Shown in pieces: positions 1 through 7,761 of a DNA stretch of 50,665 bases. Every line of letters starts with the position of its first letter. Positions within the stretch are counted from its first letter, which is position 1. Origin of the DNA: Fischerella sp. PCC 9431 (lineage in GTDB: Bacteria > Cyanobacteriota > Cyanobacteriia > Cyanobacteriales > Nostocaceae); assembly GCF_000447295.1 (NCBI RefSeq), contig NZ_KE650771.1:1239966-1290630 (forward strand), written 5' to 3'. Both the position numbers and the translations under genes were made by a program. The notes under the pieces are model-generated. The model made no database searches. It was given only the letters and a program-made list of their open reading frames with translations, and was not told the DNA's origin.

Positions 1-888
1 TTGGCACAAATTAATACTCATGAGCGAGTAGGTCGCCGTCCGAAGCTACAAGTGATACTGGATATGACAACTTTAGAGAAAACAGGTAAGTTCAAGGGAC
101 TAGGCAACCTGATCAGAGTTTATAACGGCAAACGTGGACTTCATTTAGTCGTACTTTACATTGCGCTTGGTCGTTGGCGATTACCTTGGAGTTTCCGTGT
201 ATACCGAGGTAAAGGAAATGCAGGATGTGTGCAATTGGGTCTAAAAATGTTGCGAGCTTTGCCCAAGAGCTTAACAAAACGCTATCAAATACAAGTTCTG
301 GTTGATACAGCTTTTGGGAGTATTGATTTCTTTAAGCAAGTGCGTCAGATGAAGTATCAAGCTATTGCTGGAGTTAGGATTGACAGGAGATTATCATCAG
401 GTGGTACTGTTAATGATATCTCTCATCGAGGGCAACAAGTATATTTACAGGGATTGAATTTTCCTGTTACCTTGTCTTGGTATTGGTTGGATAGAGATGA
501 TGGCACTCGTGAAAAACGTTTTGTAGTTTCCACCCAACCTTTGTCTTGGTCTTATATTTCCCGTTTAGGCAAACGACGATGGATGATTGAAGGTTTTTTT
601 AAAACCGCCAAACACCGTTTTTGCTTGGATTGTTTTCGTCAGCGTACCCTGTTGGGCGTATATCGTTTTATTGTTTTGTCACTTATTGTCTACCTTTTAG
701 CACATTGGGCATACTTGTGGTCTGGAAAGCAAACTTTACCTGATTGGGGTGAAAGTGCAGCGATTGCATCTGCCGTTTTACTTCCACAGTTGCTTGTTTT
801 GAACTTGATCATTCAAATTAATCAAGCTCAACAACTTGCTAGACAACATGGCTTAGACTTATCCGTTCGAGGTTGGCAGTACGGCTAA
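1..888 (+). CDS. IS4-type DDE transposase, 5' part outside window
   Basis: This is a cut-and-paste DDE transposase of a cyanobacterial insertion sequence. The visible 295 residues carry an aspartate in ILDMTTLEKTGKF (about residue 21), a second in VLVDTAFGS (about 102), and a C-terminal block RRWMIEGFFKTAKHR whose R/E/K spacing fits the Y-R-E-K signature of IS4-like enzymes. The reading frame is open from base 1 and transposases of this type are usually longer, so the TTG at base 1 is probably the window edge and not the true start. The C-terminus contains hydrophobic stretches commonly seen in this group. The IS right end should lie shortly after the stop, probably around the bases GAGAATGGTGCAAG near 891-905, but the matching left inverted repeat is not in the window, so the boundary is unconfirmed. 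Confidence 0.85.
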   Translation: MAQINTHERVGRRPKLQVILDMTTLEKTGKFKGLGNLIRVYNGKRGLHLVVLYIALGRWRLPWSFRVYRGKGNAGCVQLGLKMLRALPKSLTKRYQIQVLVDTAFGSIDFFKQVRQMKYQAIAGVRIDRRLSSGGTVNDISHRGQQVYLQGLNFPVTLSWYWLDRDDGTREKRFVVSTQPLSWSYISRLGKRRWMIEGFFKTAKHRFCLDCFRQRTLLGVYRFIVLSLIVYLLAHWAYLWSGKQTLPDWGESAAIASAVLLPQLLVLNLIIQINQAQQLARQHGLDLSVRGWQYG

Positions 889-1010
889 TTGAGAATGGTG
901 CAAGTTATCAGTTACAACTAAATAGCAAGCAAAATTTAGGAGATTCAATTGCTTTGCCCTAAAACTAATGGTTGGGTCTATGTTATTAATTCTCAAAGGT
1001 GATGAAGTTC

Positions 1011-1058
1011 TTAGTGAGGACTTTAGTCCTTAAAATTGAGCGATAAATCGCTCACTAC
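1011..1058. repeat. Two-hairpin repeat bounded by TTAGT/ACTAC, upstream of bvdR
   Basis: Two adjacent hairpins are visible: AGGAC-TTTA-GTCCT (1017-1030) and GAGCGA-TAAA-TCGCTC (1038-1053; loop TTTA on the other strand). They are bounded by TTAGT at 1011 and ACTAC at 1054, a near inverted repeat. The same design, with different stems, occurs at 13857-13905 and as a half copy at 9065-9085. It lies 17 nt before the bvdR start and could affect the bvdR leader or end transcription from the transposase. Confidence 0.75.
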
Positions 1059-1074
1059 AAAACCTTTAGAATGA

Positions 1075-2079
1075 ATGGATGAAACAAAAGTGCGTATTGG
1101 TTTAGTTGGTACTGGGTATGCAGCAAAGCTACGTGCAGAAGCATTGATAGATAATGAGCGATTCTCCAAAGGAGACGCTACGCCTACGCACCTTGTTGCT
1201 GTGGCTGGGAACACACCCGCAAAAACAGTAGCATTTGCTAAGGAATTTCAGTGTCAAGTCATGGATTCTTGGACAGAACTCGTCGCCAGAGATGACATAG
1301 ACTTAGTCATAATTTGTACTGTGAATCGAGATCATGGTGCGATCGCAGCAGCAGCACTCTCTAATGGTAAACACGTAATTGTTGAGTATCCTTTAGCCTT
1401 GGATGTGTTAGAAGCAGAGAAACTCATTGCCCTAGCAAAAACTCAAAATAAACTCCTACACGTAGAACATATAGAACTTTTGGGTGGTGTACATCAAGCT
1501 CTCAAACAAAATTTACCTAAAATTGGGCAGCCTTTTTTTGTCCGCTACAACACTATTAAACCTGAACATCCGGCACCTCATAGATGGACTTATAGTCATG
1601 AACTTTTCGGTTTTCCCTTAATCGGAGCGTTGTCAAGACTACACCGTTTGACTGATTTATTTGGTCAAGTTCTGACAGTCAATTGTCACAATCGTTTTTG
1701 GGCAAAGGAAACAGAATATTATCAAAGCTGTTTCTGTGTGGCTCATTTGAGTTTTAGTAGTGGACTGTTAGCACAAGTGATCTATGCTAAAGGCGAAACT
1801 ATGTGGCAACCAGAACGTAGATTTGAGGTTCATGGTGAAAAAGGAGGATTAATTTTTGATGGTAATACTGGAGTGTTAGTCAAAGCAGAGGAAACCACAC
1901 TCATAGAGATTGGTAGTCGCCGAGGATTATTTGCTAAAGATACAAATATGGTGCTAAACCATCTTTTTGATGGTACTCCACTGTATGTGACTCCAGAGGA
2001 AAGCTTGTATACTCTTAAGGTTGCGGATGCAGCGAGGCGTTCTGCCGAAACCGGGTTAACCGCAGTTGTGGATGAGTAA
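1075..2079 (+). CDS. bvdR: Biliverdin reductase (Gfo/Idh/MocA fold)
   Basis: BvdR reduces biliverdin IXalpha to bilirubin with NAD(P)H; in cyanobacteria it influences phycobilisome assembly. The 334 residues start with the Rossmann motif GLVGTGYAA (residues 9-17). They contain the block EYPLALDVLEAEKL near residue 104 and LLHVEHIELLGGVHQA near 127, which I recognise as conserved with the Synechocystis enzyme, followed by RWTYSHELFGFPL and a C-terminal GSRRGLFAKDT. The start ATG GAT GAA is chosen because the Rossmann strand follows within eight residues; other ATGs at 1071 and 1079 are out of frame. Compared with the Synechocystis protein as I remember it, residues about 31-38 (SKGDATPT) are an in-frame insertion encoded by a small dispersed repeat (see separate entry). 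map follows 16 nt downstream, so the two may be co-transcribed. Confidence 0.9.
   Translation: MDETKVRIGLVGTGYAAKLRAEALIDNERFSKGDATPTHLVAVAGNTPAKTVAFAKEFQCQVMDSWTELVARDDIDLVIICTVNRDHGAIAAAALSNGKHVIVEYPLALDVLEAEKLIALAKTQNKLLHVEHIELLGGVHQALKQNLPKIGQPFFVRYNTIKPEHPAPHRWTYSHELFGFPLIGALSRLHRLTDLFGQVLTVNCHNRFWAKETEYYQSCFCVAHLSFSSGLLAQVIYAKGETMWQPERRFEVHGEKGGLIFDGNTGVLVKAEETTLIEIGSRRGLFAKDTNMVLNHLFDGTPLYVTPEESLYTLKVADAARRSAETGLTAVVDE
1162..1190 (+). repeat. Small dispersed repeat inside bvdR (SDR-like)
   Basis: The bases TTCTCCAAAGGAGACGCTAC and the following CGCCTACG match, from memory, a very common 21-27 nt mobile repeat type of Nostoc-like genomes. The first half folds as TCTCC-AAA-GGAGA. Here the repeat lies within the bvdR reading frame and is translated as roughly FSKGDATPT without breaking the frame. 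Confidence 0.7.
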
Positions 2080-2095
2080 AAATAATTAAAATCCT

Positions 2096-2878
2096 ATGAA
2101 AAATCAAACTATTGTAATTTTATCCCAAAGAGAACTAGAGAAAATGCGTAAGGCTGGTCACTTGGCAGCCGAACTTTTACATCATTTAGAACCAATGGTG
2201 AAACCAGGAGTCAGCACTCTGGAAATCAACGATGAAGCAGAACGCTGGACACAGGCTCATGGAGCCAAAAGCGCACCTCTTGGTTACAAAGGCTACCCAA
2301 AGTCAATTTGCACCAGCATCAATGAGGTGGTGTGTCACGGTATTCCTAGTGCCAAGCAAATTTTAAAGGATGGTGACATTATCAATATTGATGTGACAGT
2401 TATTGTGGATGGTTATCACGGCGACACATCTAAAACATTCTTTGTTGGTACACCTTCACCTATAGCCAAAAAATTAGTCGAAGTAACACAAGAATGTCGT
2501 GACAGAGGTATTGCTGAGGTGAAACCAGGCGCACGTATTGGAGATATTGGTGCTGCAATTCAGGAATATGCTGAGTCCCAGGGTTTTTCTGTAGTCCGAG
2601 ACTTTGTGGGACACGGAATCAGTAATATTTTTCACACCGCGCCAGATATTCCCCATTACGGCACACGAGGTAAAGGTAGAGTACTCAGACCTGGTATGGT
2701 ATTTACCATCGAACCGATGATTAATGAAGGTACTTGGGAAGTTGAGGTTTTAAGCGATGGCTGGACTGCTTTAACACGCGATCGCAAACTTTCGGCACAA
2801 TTTGAGCATACAATTGCTGTCACAGAAGATGGTGTGGAAATTTTGACATTGCAGGAAGGGAAAGTAAACGTTTTTTAG
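2096..2878 (+). CDS. map: Type I methionine aminopeptidase
   Basis: This dinuclear metallopeptidase removes the initiator methionine from nascent proteins. At 260 residues it has the normal length of a type I enzyme without the zinc-finger extension. The metal ligands and catalytic residues are all visible in order: His in VVCHGIPS (about residue 81), Asp in INIDVTV (about 99), Asp in YHGDTSKT (about 109), His in FVGHGISNIFH (about 171), Glu in TIEPMI (about 204) and Glu in QFEHTIAV (about 236). The N-terminal block LEKMRKAGHLAA is typical. Cyanobacteria usually carry more than one map gene. It lies 16 nt after bvdR and is followed by a clear intrinsic terminator at 3001-3030, so bvdR-map may form one unit. 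Confidence 0.95.
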   Translation: MKNQTIVILSQRELEKMRKAGHLAAELLHHLEPMVKPGVSTLEINDEAERWTQAHGAKSAPLGYKGYPKSICTSINEVVCHGIPSAKQILKDGDIINIDVTVIVDGYHGDTSKTFFVGTPSPIAKKLVEVTQECRDRGIAEVKPGARIGDIGAAIQEYAESQGFSVVRDFVGHGISNIFHTAPDIPHYGTRGKGRVLRPGMVFTIEPMINEGTWEVEVLSDGWTALTRDRKLSAQFEHTIAVTEDGVEILTLQEGKVNVF

Positions 2879-3000
2879 TCAATTACTGGACACAGATTGG
2901 CAATCGCTAATTTTGCCATAATGTTAATCCATCAATGTTATAAATGTTAATAACAGGTTATTAAGTGTTTAATAATTTGTTGGTTTTTGATTACAAATAG

Positions 3001-3030
3001 TCCACTTGTTCTTTACAAGTGGATTTTCTT
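3001..3030 (+). terminator. Rho-independent terminator after map
   Basis: A perfect 9-bp stem TCCACTTGT / ACAAGTGGA with a 5-nt loop (TCTTT) is followed by TTTTCTTT. It lies 120 nt after the map stop and is correctly oriented to end map transcription. Confidence 0.8.
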
Positions 3031-3286
3031 TGTACCATATCCCAACAGACGCGATCGCACTCCACAAAACCAAACCCCTCACAGCAATTCTGGAGGGGAT
3101 AAGGTGGGGATAATCAATTATTAAAAACCCATATTTGGTAAGGCAACAAACAAATCTTTTAAGTCAAAATCTTCTTTTATTTGCATTGCCGTACAATCAA
3201 GTTGTGCCAAAGAATATTTAAATTAGTTTGTACTTTGAGCATGGTACTGGGTACAAACTTATGCCTTCTGAGAGTGAAAAACACGG
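3031..3286. other. Spacer with a possible 21-codon minus-strand ORF
   Basis: This stretch between the map terminator and the next gene holds one HIP1 site (near 3050) and AT-rich sequence. On the minus strand an ATG at 3184-3186 opens a 21-codon frame (MQIKEDFDLKDLFVALPNMGF) ending in TAA at 3121-3123, about 100 nt downstream of the 3287-3709 gene on the same strand. There is no obvious ribosome binding site, and the frame extends upstream only to a TAA. It could be a gene remnant or chance. Confidence 0.3.
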
Positions 3287-3709
3287 TTAATTTAAATCGT
3301 TAAGTTCACCAACTTTAATCACTGAAACTGTGACATCTCCATCATTATCCCCAACTTCAACATCAAAAAAGAAGGCACATAATGTCGAGGTTTCTGATAC
3401 TGCTAAGGTCAAAGTATCATCATAACCGTTCAAAGTTGACCAGCCTGCTGGAACCTCTATGTTGGTTTTTAAATTCTTGAACTTACCACCATAAATCCAT
3501 AGCATTACTATAGGTTCACCCTTCTGAGTATCACCTTGGACGTAATCAAAAGAACCTTTGCGAATTCTAATAACGTGAATTCCTGGTTTGAGTTCTGTGT
3601 TGACTCCTGTGTTTTGAATCTCAATCATGCGTTGCGAAAACAGATGGTAGCAGTTCTTTTTGCTGTTAACCACTAAATCTGTAATATAAGTTGCTTGAGT
3701 TGTTGTCAT
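3287..3709 (-). CDS. Hypothetical protein, beta-rich, 140 aa
   Basis: I do not recognise this family. The protein has no signal peptide or membrane segment. It starts MTTTQATYITDLVV and is predicted from its alternating pattern to be beta-rich (GIHVIRIRKGSFDY, EPIVMLWIYGG, GDVTVSVIKVG). The C-terminal third is acidic (DVEVGDNDGDVT). A compact beta-sandwich or carbohydrate-binding-like fold is possible but is inference. An AT-rich leader of almost 400 nt separates it from the divergent peptidase gene; no operon partner is seen. Confidence 0.6.
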   Translation of the reverse strand: MTTTQATYITDLVVNSKKNCYHLFSQRMIEIQNTGVNTELKPGIHVIRIRKGSFDYVQGDTQKGEPIVMLWIYGGKFKNLKTNIEVPAGWSTLNGYDDTLTLAVSETSTLCAFFFDVEVGDNDGDVTVSVIKVGELNDLN

Positions 3710-4103
3710 TGTTTTTCATCCTCTTATTTTTGCATAACTCGTCCACAGCATGTCTTAAAAATCATGCTTGTATCATCTAGCTTGATAAGTGCGAAGAGTG
3801 AAAGTCGCTTGAAATATATCAGCTTGCTTAACAGTTATTAATATTTCAAAGTTTTAATAAAAATGCAAGGACATTTAAGACAGTTAAGACAGTTAAGCGA
3901 ATATTTAATAAATGCTTAATCATGAGTGTTAAGCTGACAGGACGACAAAAATAGCTCTAACGCAGACATGAGAAGCCTTATAGCCCTCAGATGTTGTAGA
4001 TAATACTTCTGCTTATTACAATTTAATTTTATTAATTCGGTTACTATCTCTGTACAAGATTCCGTAAGATTGATTATTTGTGCCAACCCACTTAATTCCA
4101 AGG
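3710..4103. other. AT-rich divergent spacer
   Basis: This spacer separates the minus-strand hypothetical gene from the plus-strand peptidase, so it should hold two divergent promoters, though no clear -35/-10 pair can be assigned. It contains a short direct repeat TTAAGACAG twice near 3874-3895. A 67-codon minus-strand frame (3916-4119) runs through it but overlaps the peptidase start and has no recognisable features. Confidence 0.4.
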
Positions 4104-6056
4104 ATGCGCTTTTTCTCACTCTTCTTTGCTACACTGCTTGCAGTCTTTCTGCTACCGAATTTTATGGTTGCTGCTCAAACTTCTGTGATTACTCCCAATG
4201 AAAACCTAGTTGTCGAGGGAATTCCCCAAATTCCAACAACACTAGCACAAACTGTTGAGCGCTACACTAATTTTCGTTCTGCTGGTCTTTCTAGTTGGCA
4301 CCCAGTGCGTCGCGAGATGTTAATATCAACACGCTTCGCTGATACTTCTCAAGTACATTTGGTCAAGTTCCCTCTTGGTAGTCGCCAGCAAATGACTTTC
4401 TTCCCAGAACGGGTTGGAGGAGGGACTTTTCAACCAACTGAGGGCGATTATTTTGTTTTCAGTAAAGATATTGGTGGTAACGAATTTAACCAGAATTATC
4501 GTTATGATTTAGCGACGGGTGACATTACCTTATTGACCGATGGTAAGTCCAAAAATAGCCGGGGTGTATGGTCTAATAATGGCGATCGCATGATTTACAC
4601 TTCCACTCGCCGCACGGGTAAAGATAACGATTTTTACATTATTGACCCGAAAAATACTCAGAGTGATAAGTTACTAACACAAGTTGCAGGTGGTGGTTGG
4701 CAACCGTTAGACTGGTCGCCTGATGATCGTCAAATTCTGGCAATAGAATATATATCTGTTAATGAAAGTTATCTGTGGTTGGTAGATACTAACTCTGGCG
4801 AAAAAAAATTAATTACACCCAAGGGAGACAAAGAGAAAGTTTCCTACGGGGATGGTGTATTTAGCAAAGATGGTAAGGGTTTGTATGTAACTACTGACCG
4901 TGATTCAGAATTTTATCGGTTGGCGTATGTTGATTTAGCTACATTAAAACACACCTATTTGACTAACCAGATTCCTTGGGATGTAGAAGATTTTGACCTG
5001 ACAAAAGATGGAAAATACCTGGCTTTTGTGACTAATGAAGATGGCGCAAGCAAACTACATTTATTGGAAACAGCAACTCAGCAAGAAAAGCCTTTACCTA
5101 AATTACCAGTGGGGCAGGTATACGGTATTACCTGGCATCCTAACAACGAAGATTTGGGCTTGACTCTAATTTCAGCTCGTTTCACCGCAGATGTGTACTC
5201 TGTGAATATCCGCACTAATAAAGTTGAACGTTGGACTGAAAGTGAAACTGGCGGGTTGAATACAGCTAATTTCTCGGATGCAGAGTTGGTGCGGTGGAAA
5301 AGCTTTGATGGCAAAACTATATCTGGTTTTCTTTATCGCCCTCCGGCAAAATTTCCAGGTAAGCGTCCGGTAATCATTGATATTCATGGAGGTCCAGAAG
5401 GACAATCTCGCCCGTTTTTCTTGGGACGTTACAACTATTATTTGAATGAGTTGGGTGTTGCTTTGCTATTTCCTAACGTCAGGGGTTCTACTGGCTATGG
5501 CAAAACTTTTTTGACATTAGACAATGGTTATCAACGGGAAGATTCGGTGAAAGATATCGGCGCACTTCTCGATTGGATCGCAACTCAACCGAACTTGGAT
5601 AAAGAGCGAATTTTGGTGACAGGTGGTAGCTATGGCGGTTATATGTCCTTAGCAGTCGCAACAAAATATAGCGATCGCATTCGTGCAGCAATTGATATAG
5701 TTGGTATTTCCAACTTTGTCACTTTCTTAGAAAATACAGAAAGCTATCGGCGTGATTTACGGCGAGTCGAATACGGCGATGAACGTGATCCGAAGATGCG
5801 AGAATTCTTGCTCAAAATTTCGCCCGTCAATAATGCCAATAACATCACAAAACCACTATTTGTCATTCATGGTCAAAATGATCCCCGTGTTCCTTTGCGG
5901 GAAGCAGAACAAATTGTGGCGACAGTGAGAAAAAATAATGTACCAGTTTGGTATTTAATGGCAAAAGATGAAGGACACGGATTTAGTAAGAAGAAAAATA
6001 TTGATTTCCAGTTTTATGCAACGGTGATGTTTGTCAAAGAATATTTGCTGAAATAG
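4104..6056 (+). CDS. Secreted S9-family prolyl oligopeptidase-like peptidase
   Basis: This is a serine peptidase of the prolyl oligopeptidase / acylaminoacyl peptidase type, probably exported. It begins with a signal peptide (MRFFSLFFATLLAVFLL, then VAAQTS). A long region of beta-propeller blades follows (repeats such as WSPDDRQILAIEY, FSKDGKGLYVTTDRD and LTKDGKYLAFVTNED) up to about residue 380, then an alpha/beta-hydrolase domain. The catalytic triad is visible: Ser509 in GGSYGGYMS, Asp593 in HGQNDPRVP and His625 in DEGHGF. HGGPEGQ near residue 429 fits the oxyanion region. I chose ATG at 4104 over an upstream GTG at 4080 because the signal peptide begins there; no strong ribosome binding site supports either. 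At 650 residues it has the normal family length. It appears monocistronic. Confidence 0.9.
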   Translation: MRFFSLFFATLLAVFLLPNFMVAAQTSVITPNENLVVEGIPQIPTTLAQTVERYTNFRSAGLSSWHPVRREMLISTRFADTSQVHLVKFPLGSRQQMTFFPERVGGGTFQPTEGDYFVFSKDIGGNEFNQNYRYDLATGDITLLTDGKSKNSRGVWSNNGDRMIYTSTRRTGKDNDFYIIDPKNTQSDKLLTQVAGGGWQPLDWSPDDRQILAIEYISVNESYLWLVDTNSGEKKLITPKGDKEKVSYGDGVFSKDGKGLYVTTDRDSEFYRLAYVDLATLKHTYLTNQIPWDVEDFDLTKDGKYLAFVTNEDGASKLHLLETATQQEKPLPKLPVGQVYGITWHPNNEDLGLTLISARFTADVYSVNIRTNKVERWTESETGGLNTANFSDAELVRWKSFDGKTISGFLYRPPAKFPGKRPVIIDIHGGPEGQSRPFFLGRYNYYLNELGVALLFPNVRGSTGYGKTFLTLDNGYQREDSVKDIGALLDWIATQPNLDKERILVTGGSYGGYMSLAVATKYSDRIRAAIDIVGISNFVTFLENTESYRRDLRRVEYGDERDPKMREFLLKISPVNNANNITKPLFVIHGQNDPRVPLREAEQIVATVRKNNVPVWYLMAKDEGHGFSKKKNIDFQFYATVMFVKEYLLK

Positions 6057-6071
6057 TCAACTCAAGTTTAG

Positions 6072-6217
6072 GAAAGCATCCCAATTTTTTCAAAATACCG
6101 TAAAGCAAAGGGTTTAAACCCTTTGCTAATAGCGCAAGTCGTCTTCAGACGACTTCATAAAATCAACTAGTCTGCTTCAGCAGACTTTCGCTATGAGACT
6201 GCGATTTCAATCGCAGG
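6072..6217 (-). repeat. Composite multi-hairpin repeat, copy A (inverted relative to copy B)
   Basis: Four palindromes follow each other: a perfect 22-nt palindrome at 6105-6126 (centre GGTTTAAACC), AAGTCGTC-TTCA-GACGACTT (6136-6155), AGTCTGC-TTCA-GCAGACT (6169-6186) and CTGCGAT-TTCA-ATCGCAG (6199-6216). The linker GCTAATAGC lies at 6125-6133. A near-identical copy in the opposite orientation is at 10858-11011, and outer bases (GAAAGCATCCC / GGGATGCTTTC) are shared. No ORF is encoded. The element abuts the hsp20 fragment and supplies its stop codon. Confidence 0.85.
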
Positions 6218-6362
6218 CGGTTTGAGCAGTTGCATCTATGCTTTGATCAGCAGTACCTTCACCTAAATTAATTTTCACAATGCGATTGCGGACTTCCTCA
6301 ACTTTGGGAAGAGTCAAAATCAGGATACCATCGCGGAAGTTTGCTTGTACTTTGTCATTCTG
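6207..6362 (-). pseudogene. C-terminal fragment of an Hsp20 small heat shock protein
   Basis: The minus strand encodes about 51 residues that read as the end of an alpha-crystallin domain and tail: QNDKVQANFRDGILILTLPK, then VEEVRNRIVKINLG and a short polar tail. FRDGILILTLPK is the hallmark G-x-L-x-L/P block of Hsp20 proteins. The upstream two thirds of the gene, including the first beta strands, are missing: no continuation is found beyond about 6362. The stop TGA lies inside the terminal hairpin (GCGATTGAAATCGC) of the composite repeat, so the natural end was probably replaced too. It is a gene relic, not a functional chaperone. Confidence 0.8.
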
Positions 6363-6569
6363 CTTATTTAGTATTTTTAGAAAATCGGGATGCTCCCCAT
6401 TGGTTGATGGGAAAAAATAAATTTTTATTTTTACGCTACATGTGGCGTTCTGGTGTTTTTACTCATACAATCAAGAACAGACTTTGTTGTTTTCAGCACA
6501 AGTCAACATATATTCTCACTGATTTGTCGGTTAATAATTTAGGCTGAAAAGCGATCGCACTTCCCGCAC
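6363..6569. other. Spacer without recognisable gene
   Basis: This is AT-rich sequence between the hsp20 relic and the next CDS, with a GGGATGCTCCCC motif near 6389 similar to one at 10251 and a HIP1 site near 6552. The 68-codon plus-strand frame here lacks any feature of a real protein. Confidence 0.4.
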
Positions 6570-7436
6570 ATGATAGTAAACAGAATCAATGATATCGCTT
6601 GGCAAGCACGTCAGGGTGGCGTTGCTGCGATTATTCAAGTATTAAATGAAGAATTAGCAAATTCTGGCGTGAGAACCAGAGCAATTTATCACGATGGTGT
6701 ATTACAAATTTTGTGTGAGGCTGCCACACTAGATAAACTAGAGCAATCTACGTTAGTCAAGCAAATTCAGCAAATTCTGGAGTCGATCAAACCGCGTAAT
6801 ATTCGTAGAGTCAATATCAACAGTCGCATAGTTCGGGAAGAGCAATTGTTATGGTTAGAAGAAATTATCCGTGACCCAGAAACACAATTACTTTGGTCGG
6901 AGGAAATAACATTAGAACAGCCTAATATTTTCCAACAATTAATTAAGAATTACCAAGACCAAAAACCTGAAATAAAAACACTTGTTTTCAAAACAAATCA
7001 ATTTTTTCAGCCGATACCAATTAATAATCATATATCCAAGAATAATGGTTGGATGTGGAAGTTATTTAGTTTAAGTCTCAGCTTAGTTTTACTTCTCTTA
7101 AGCTCAGTGATTTATGCTGTTTTAAATGGTAAGATGCTCCCTCCTTTTATACCAAAAACAGCTATTTTTCTAGACTCAACACCAACATCTTCAACATCAG
7201 AAGATTCATTTACAATCGCTGTACGAATTGCTAATCAAGCTTCCGATGCAGGTAAAATTGCCAAAACCTCAACTCAATGGTTAGCGATCGCAGCTAACTG
7301 GCAAAGAGCTTCTGATTTAATGAGTAATGTTCCACCTAGCCATAGTCGTTATCAAGAAGCACAAATTCGGACTAAGTTATATAAGAAATACAGTGAAGCA
7401 GCGCAAAAAGAAGCTGAGAAAGGCGTTGCTAAATAA
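6570..7436 (+). CDS. Hypothetical single-span membrane protein, 288 aa
   Basis: I do not recognise a named family. Residues 1-130 form a soluble, mostly alpha/beta region (MIVNRINDIAWQARQGGVAA, LQILCEAATLDKLEQ). It is followed by a repeated LLWLEEIIRDPETQ / LLWSEEITLEQP pattern, a transmembrane helix around residues 160-182 (WKLFSLSLSLVLLLLSSVIYAVL) and a C-terminal extramembrane helix region with WLAIAANWQRASDLM and a charged end. Similar proteins with an N-terminal domain binding small ligands or nucleic acid, a TM helix and a WQ-rich tail are scattered in filamentous cyanobacteria, but no function is assigned. The ATG start is supported by the immediate run into the conserved N-terminal region. 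A gene remnant follows 4 nt after the stop. Confidence 0.65.
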   Translation: MIVNRINDIAWQARQGGVAAIIQVLNEELANSGVRTRAIYHDGVLQILCEAATLDKLEQSTLVKQIQQILESIKPRNIRRVNINSRIVREEQLLWLEEIIRDPETQLLWSEEITLEQPNIFQQLIKNYQDQKPEIKTLVFKTNQFFQPIPINNHISKNNGWMWKLFSLSLSLVLLLLSSVIYAVLNGKMLPPFIPKTAIFLDSTPTSSTSEDSFTIAVRIANQASDAGKIAKTSTQWLAIAANWQRASDLMSNVPPSHSRYQEAQIRTKLYKKYSEAAQKEAEKGVAK

Positions 7437-7440
7437 TGGG

Positions 7441-7695
7441 ATGATTGAAGCTGACGCGGAGACAGAGAGACACGTTTCCCAAACTTACCCAACTAATACT
7501 ACTGCGGAAAAAATGGCAGTAGCAACAACAGCGATTCAACAGATCGATAATAATTCCAAGCTGCGTCAACGAGTAATCAGCGCTTGAAAAAGTGGCGGGA
7601 TTCAAGCATTAGGACAAATGCTCAATCACCCCGCAGCAACTTTTGTTATTGCAGCATTGGAAGATTGGCAAAAAAGCAAAGATATTTATTATTGA
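7441..7695 (+). pseudogene. Degenerate C-terminal gene remnant with in-frame TGA
   Basis: Reading from ATG at 7441 gives MIEADAETERHVSQTYPTNT and then a region ending RVISA, an in-frame TGA at 7585-7587, and a clear continuation KSGGIQALGQMLNHP, VIAALEDWQKSK, to a TGA at 7693-7695. The tail VISAL-KSGG-x(6)-L-x-HP resembles the C-terminal segment of several cyanobacterial proteins of unknown function (often after pentapeptide repeats), where Leu stands at the position of the TGA. A TTA-to-TGA type change is the simplest explanation. The 5' part of the ancestral gene is absent. Confidence 0.55.
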
Positions 7696-7761
7696 TAGGT
7701 GGCGAGATCGCCGGATTTGGTAAGAGGTTATGGCTTCAGCCTAATGCAGCTACTTGAATAT

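Noticed and set aside
3916-4119. 67-codon minus-strand frame in the spacer before the S9 peptidase
   Set aside because: It overlaps the start of the peptidase and has no recognisable motif, start signal or compositional bias; chance open frame in AT-rich DNA is simplest.
6341-6547. 68-codon plus-strand frame after the hsp20 relic
   Set aside because: It begins inside the antisense of the hsp20 fragment and has no protein-like features.
7327-7436. 5' part of the 86-codon plus-strand frame starting at 7327
   Set aside because: It overlaps the 288-aa gene in another frame; only the portion after 7441 shows similarity to a known C-terminal segment, so it was annotated as a remnant from there.
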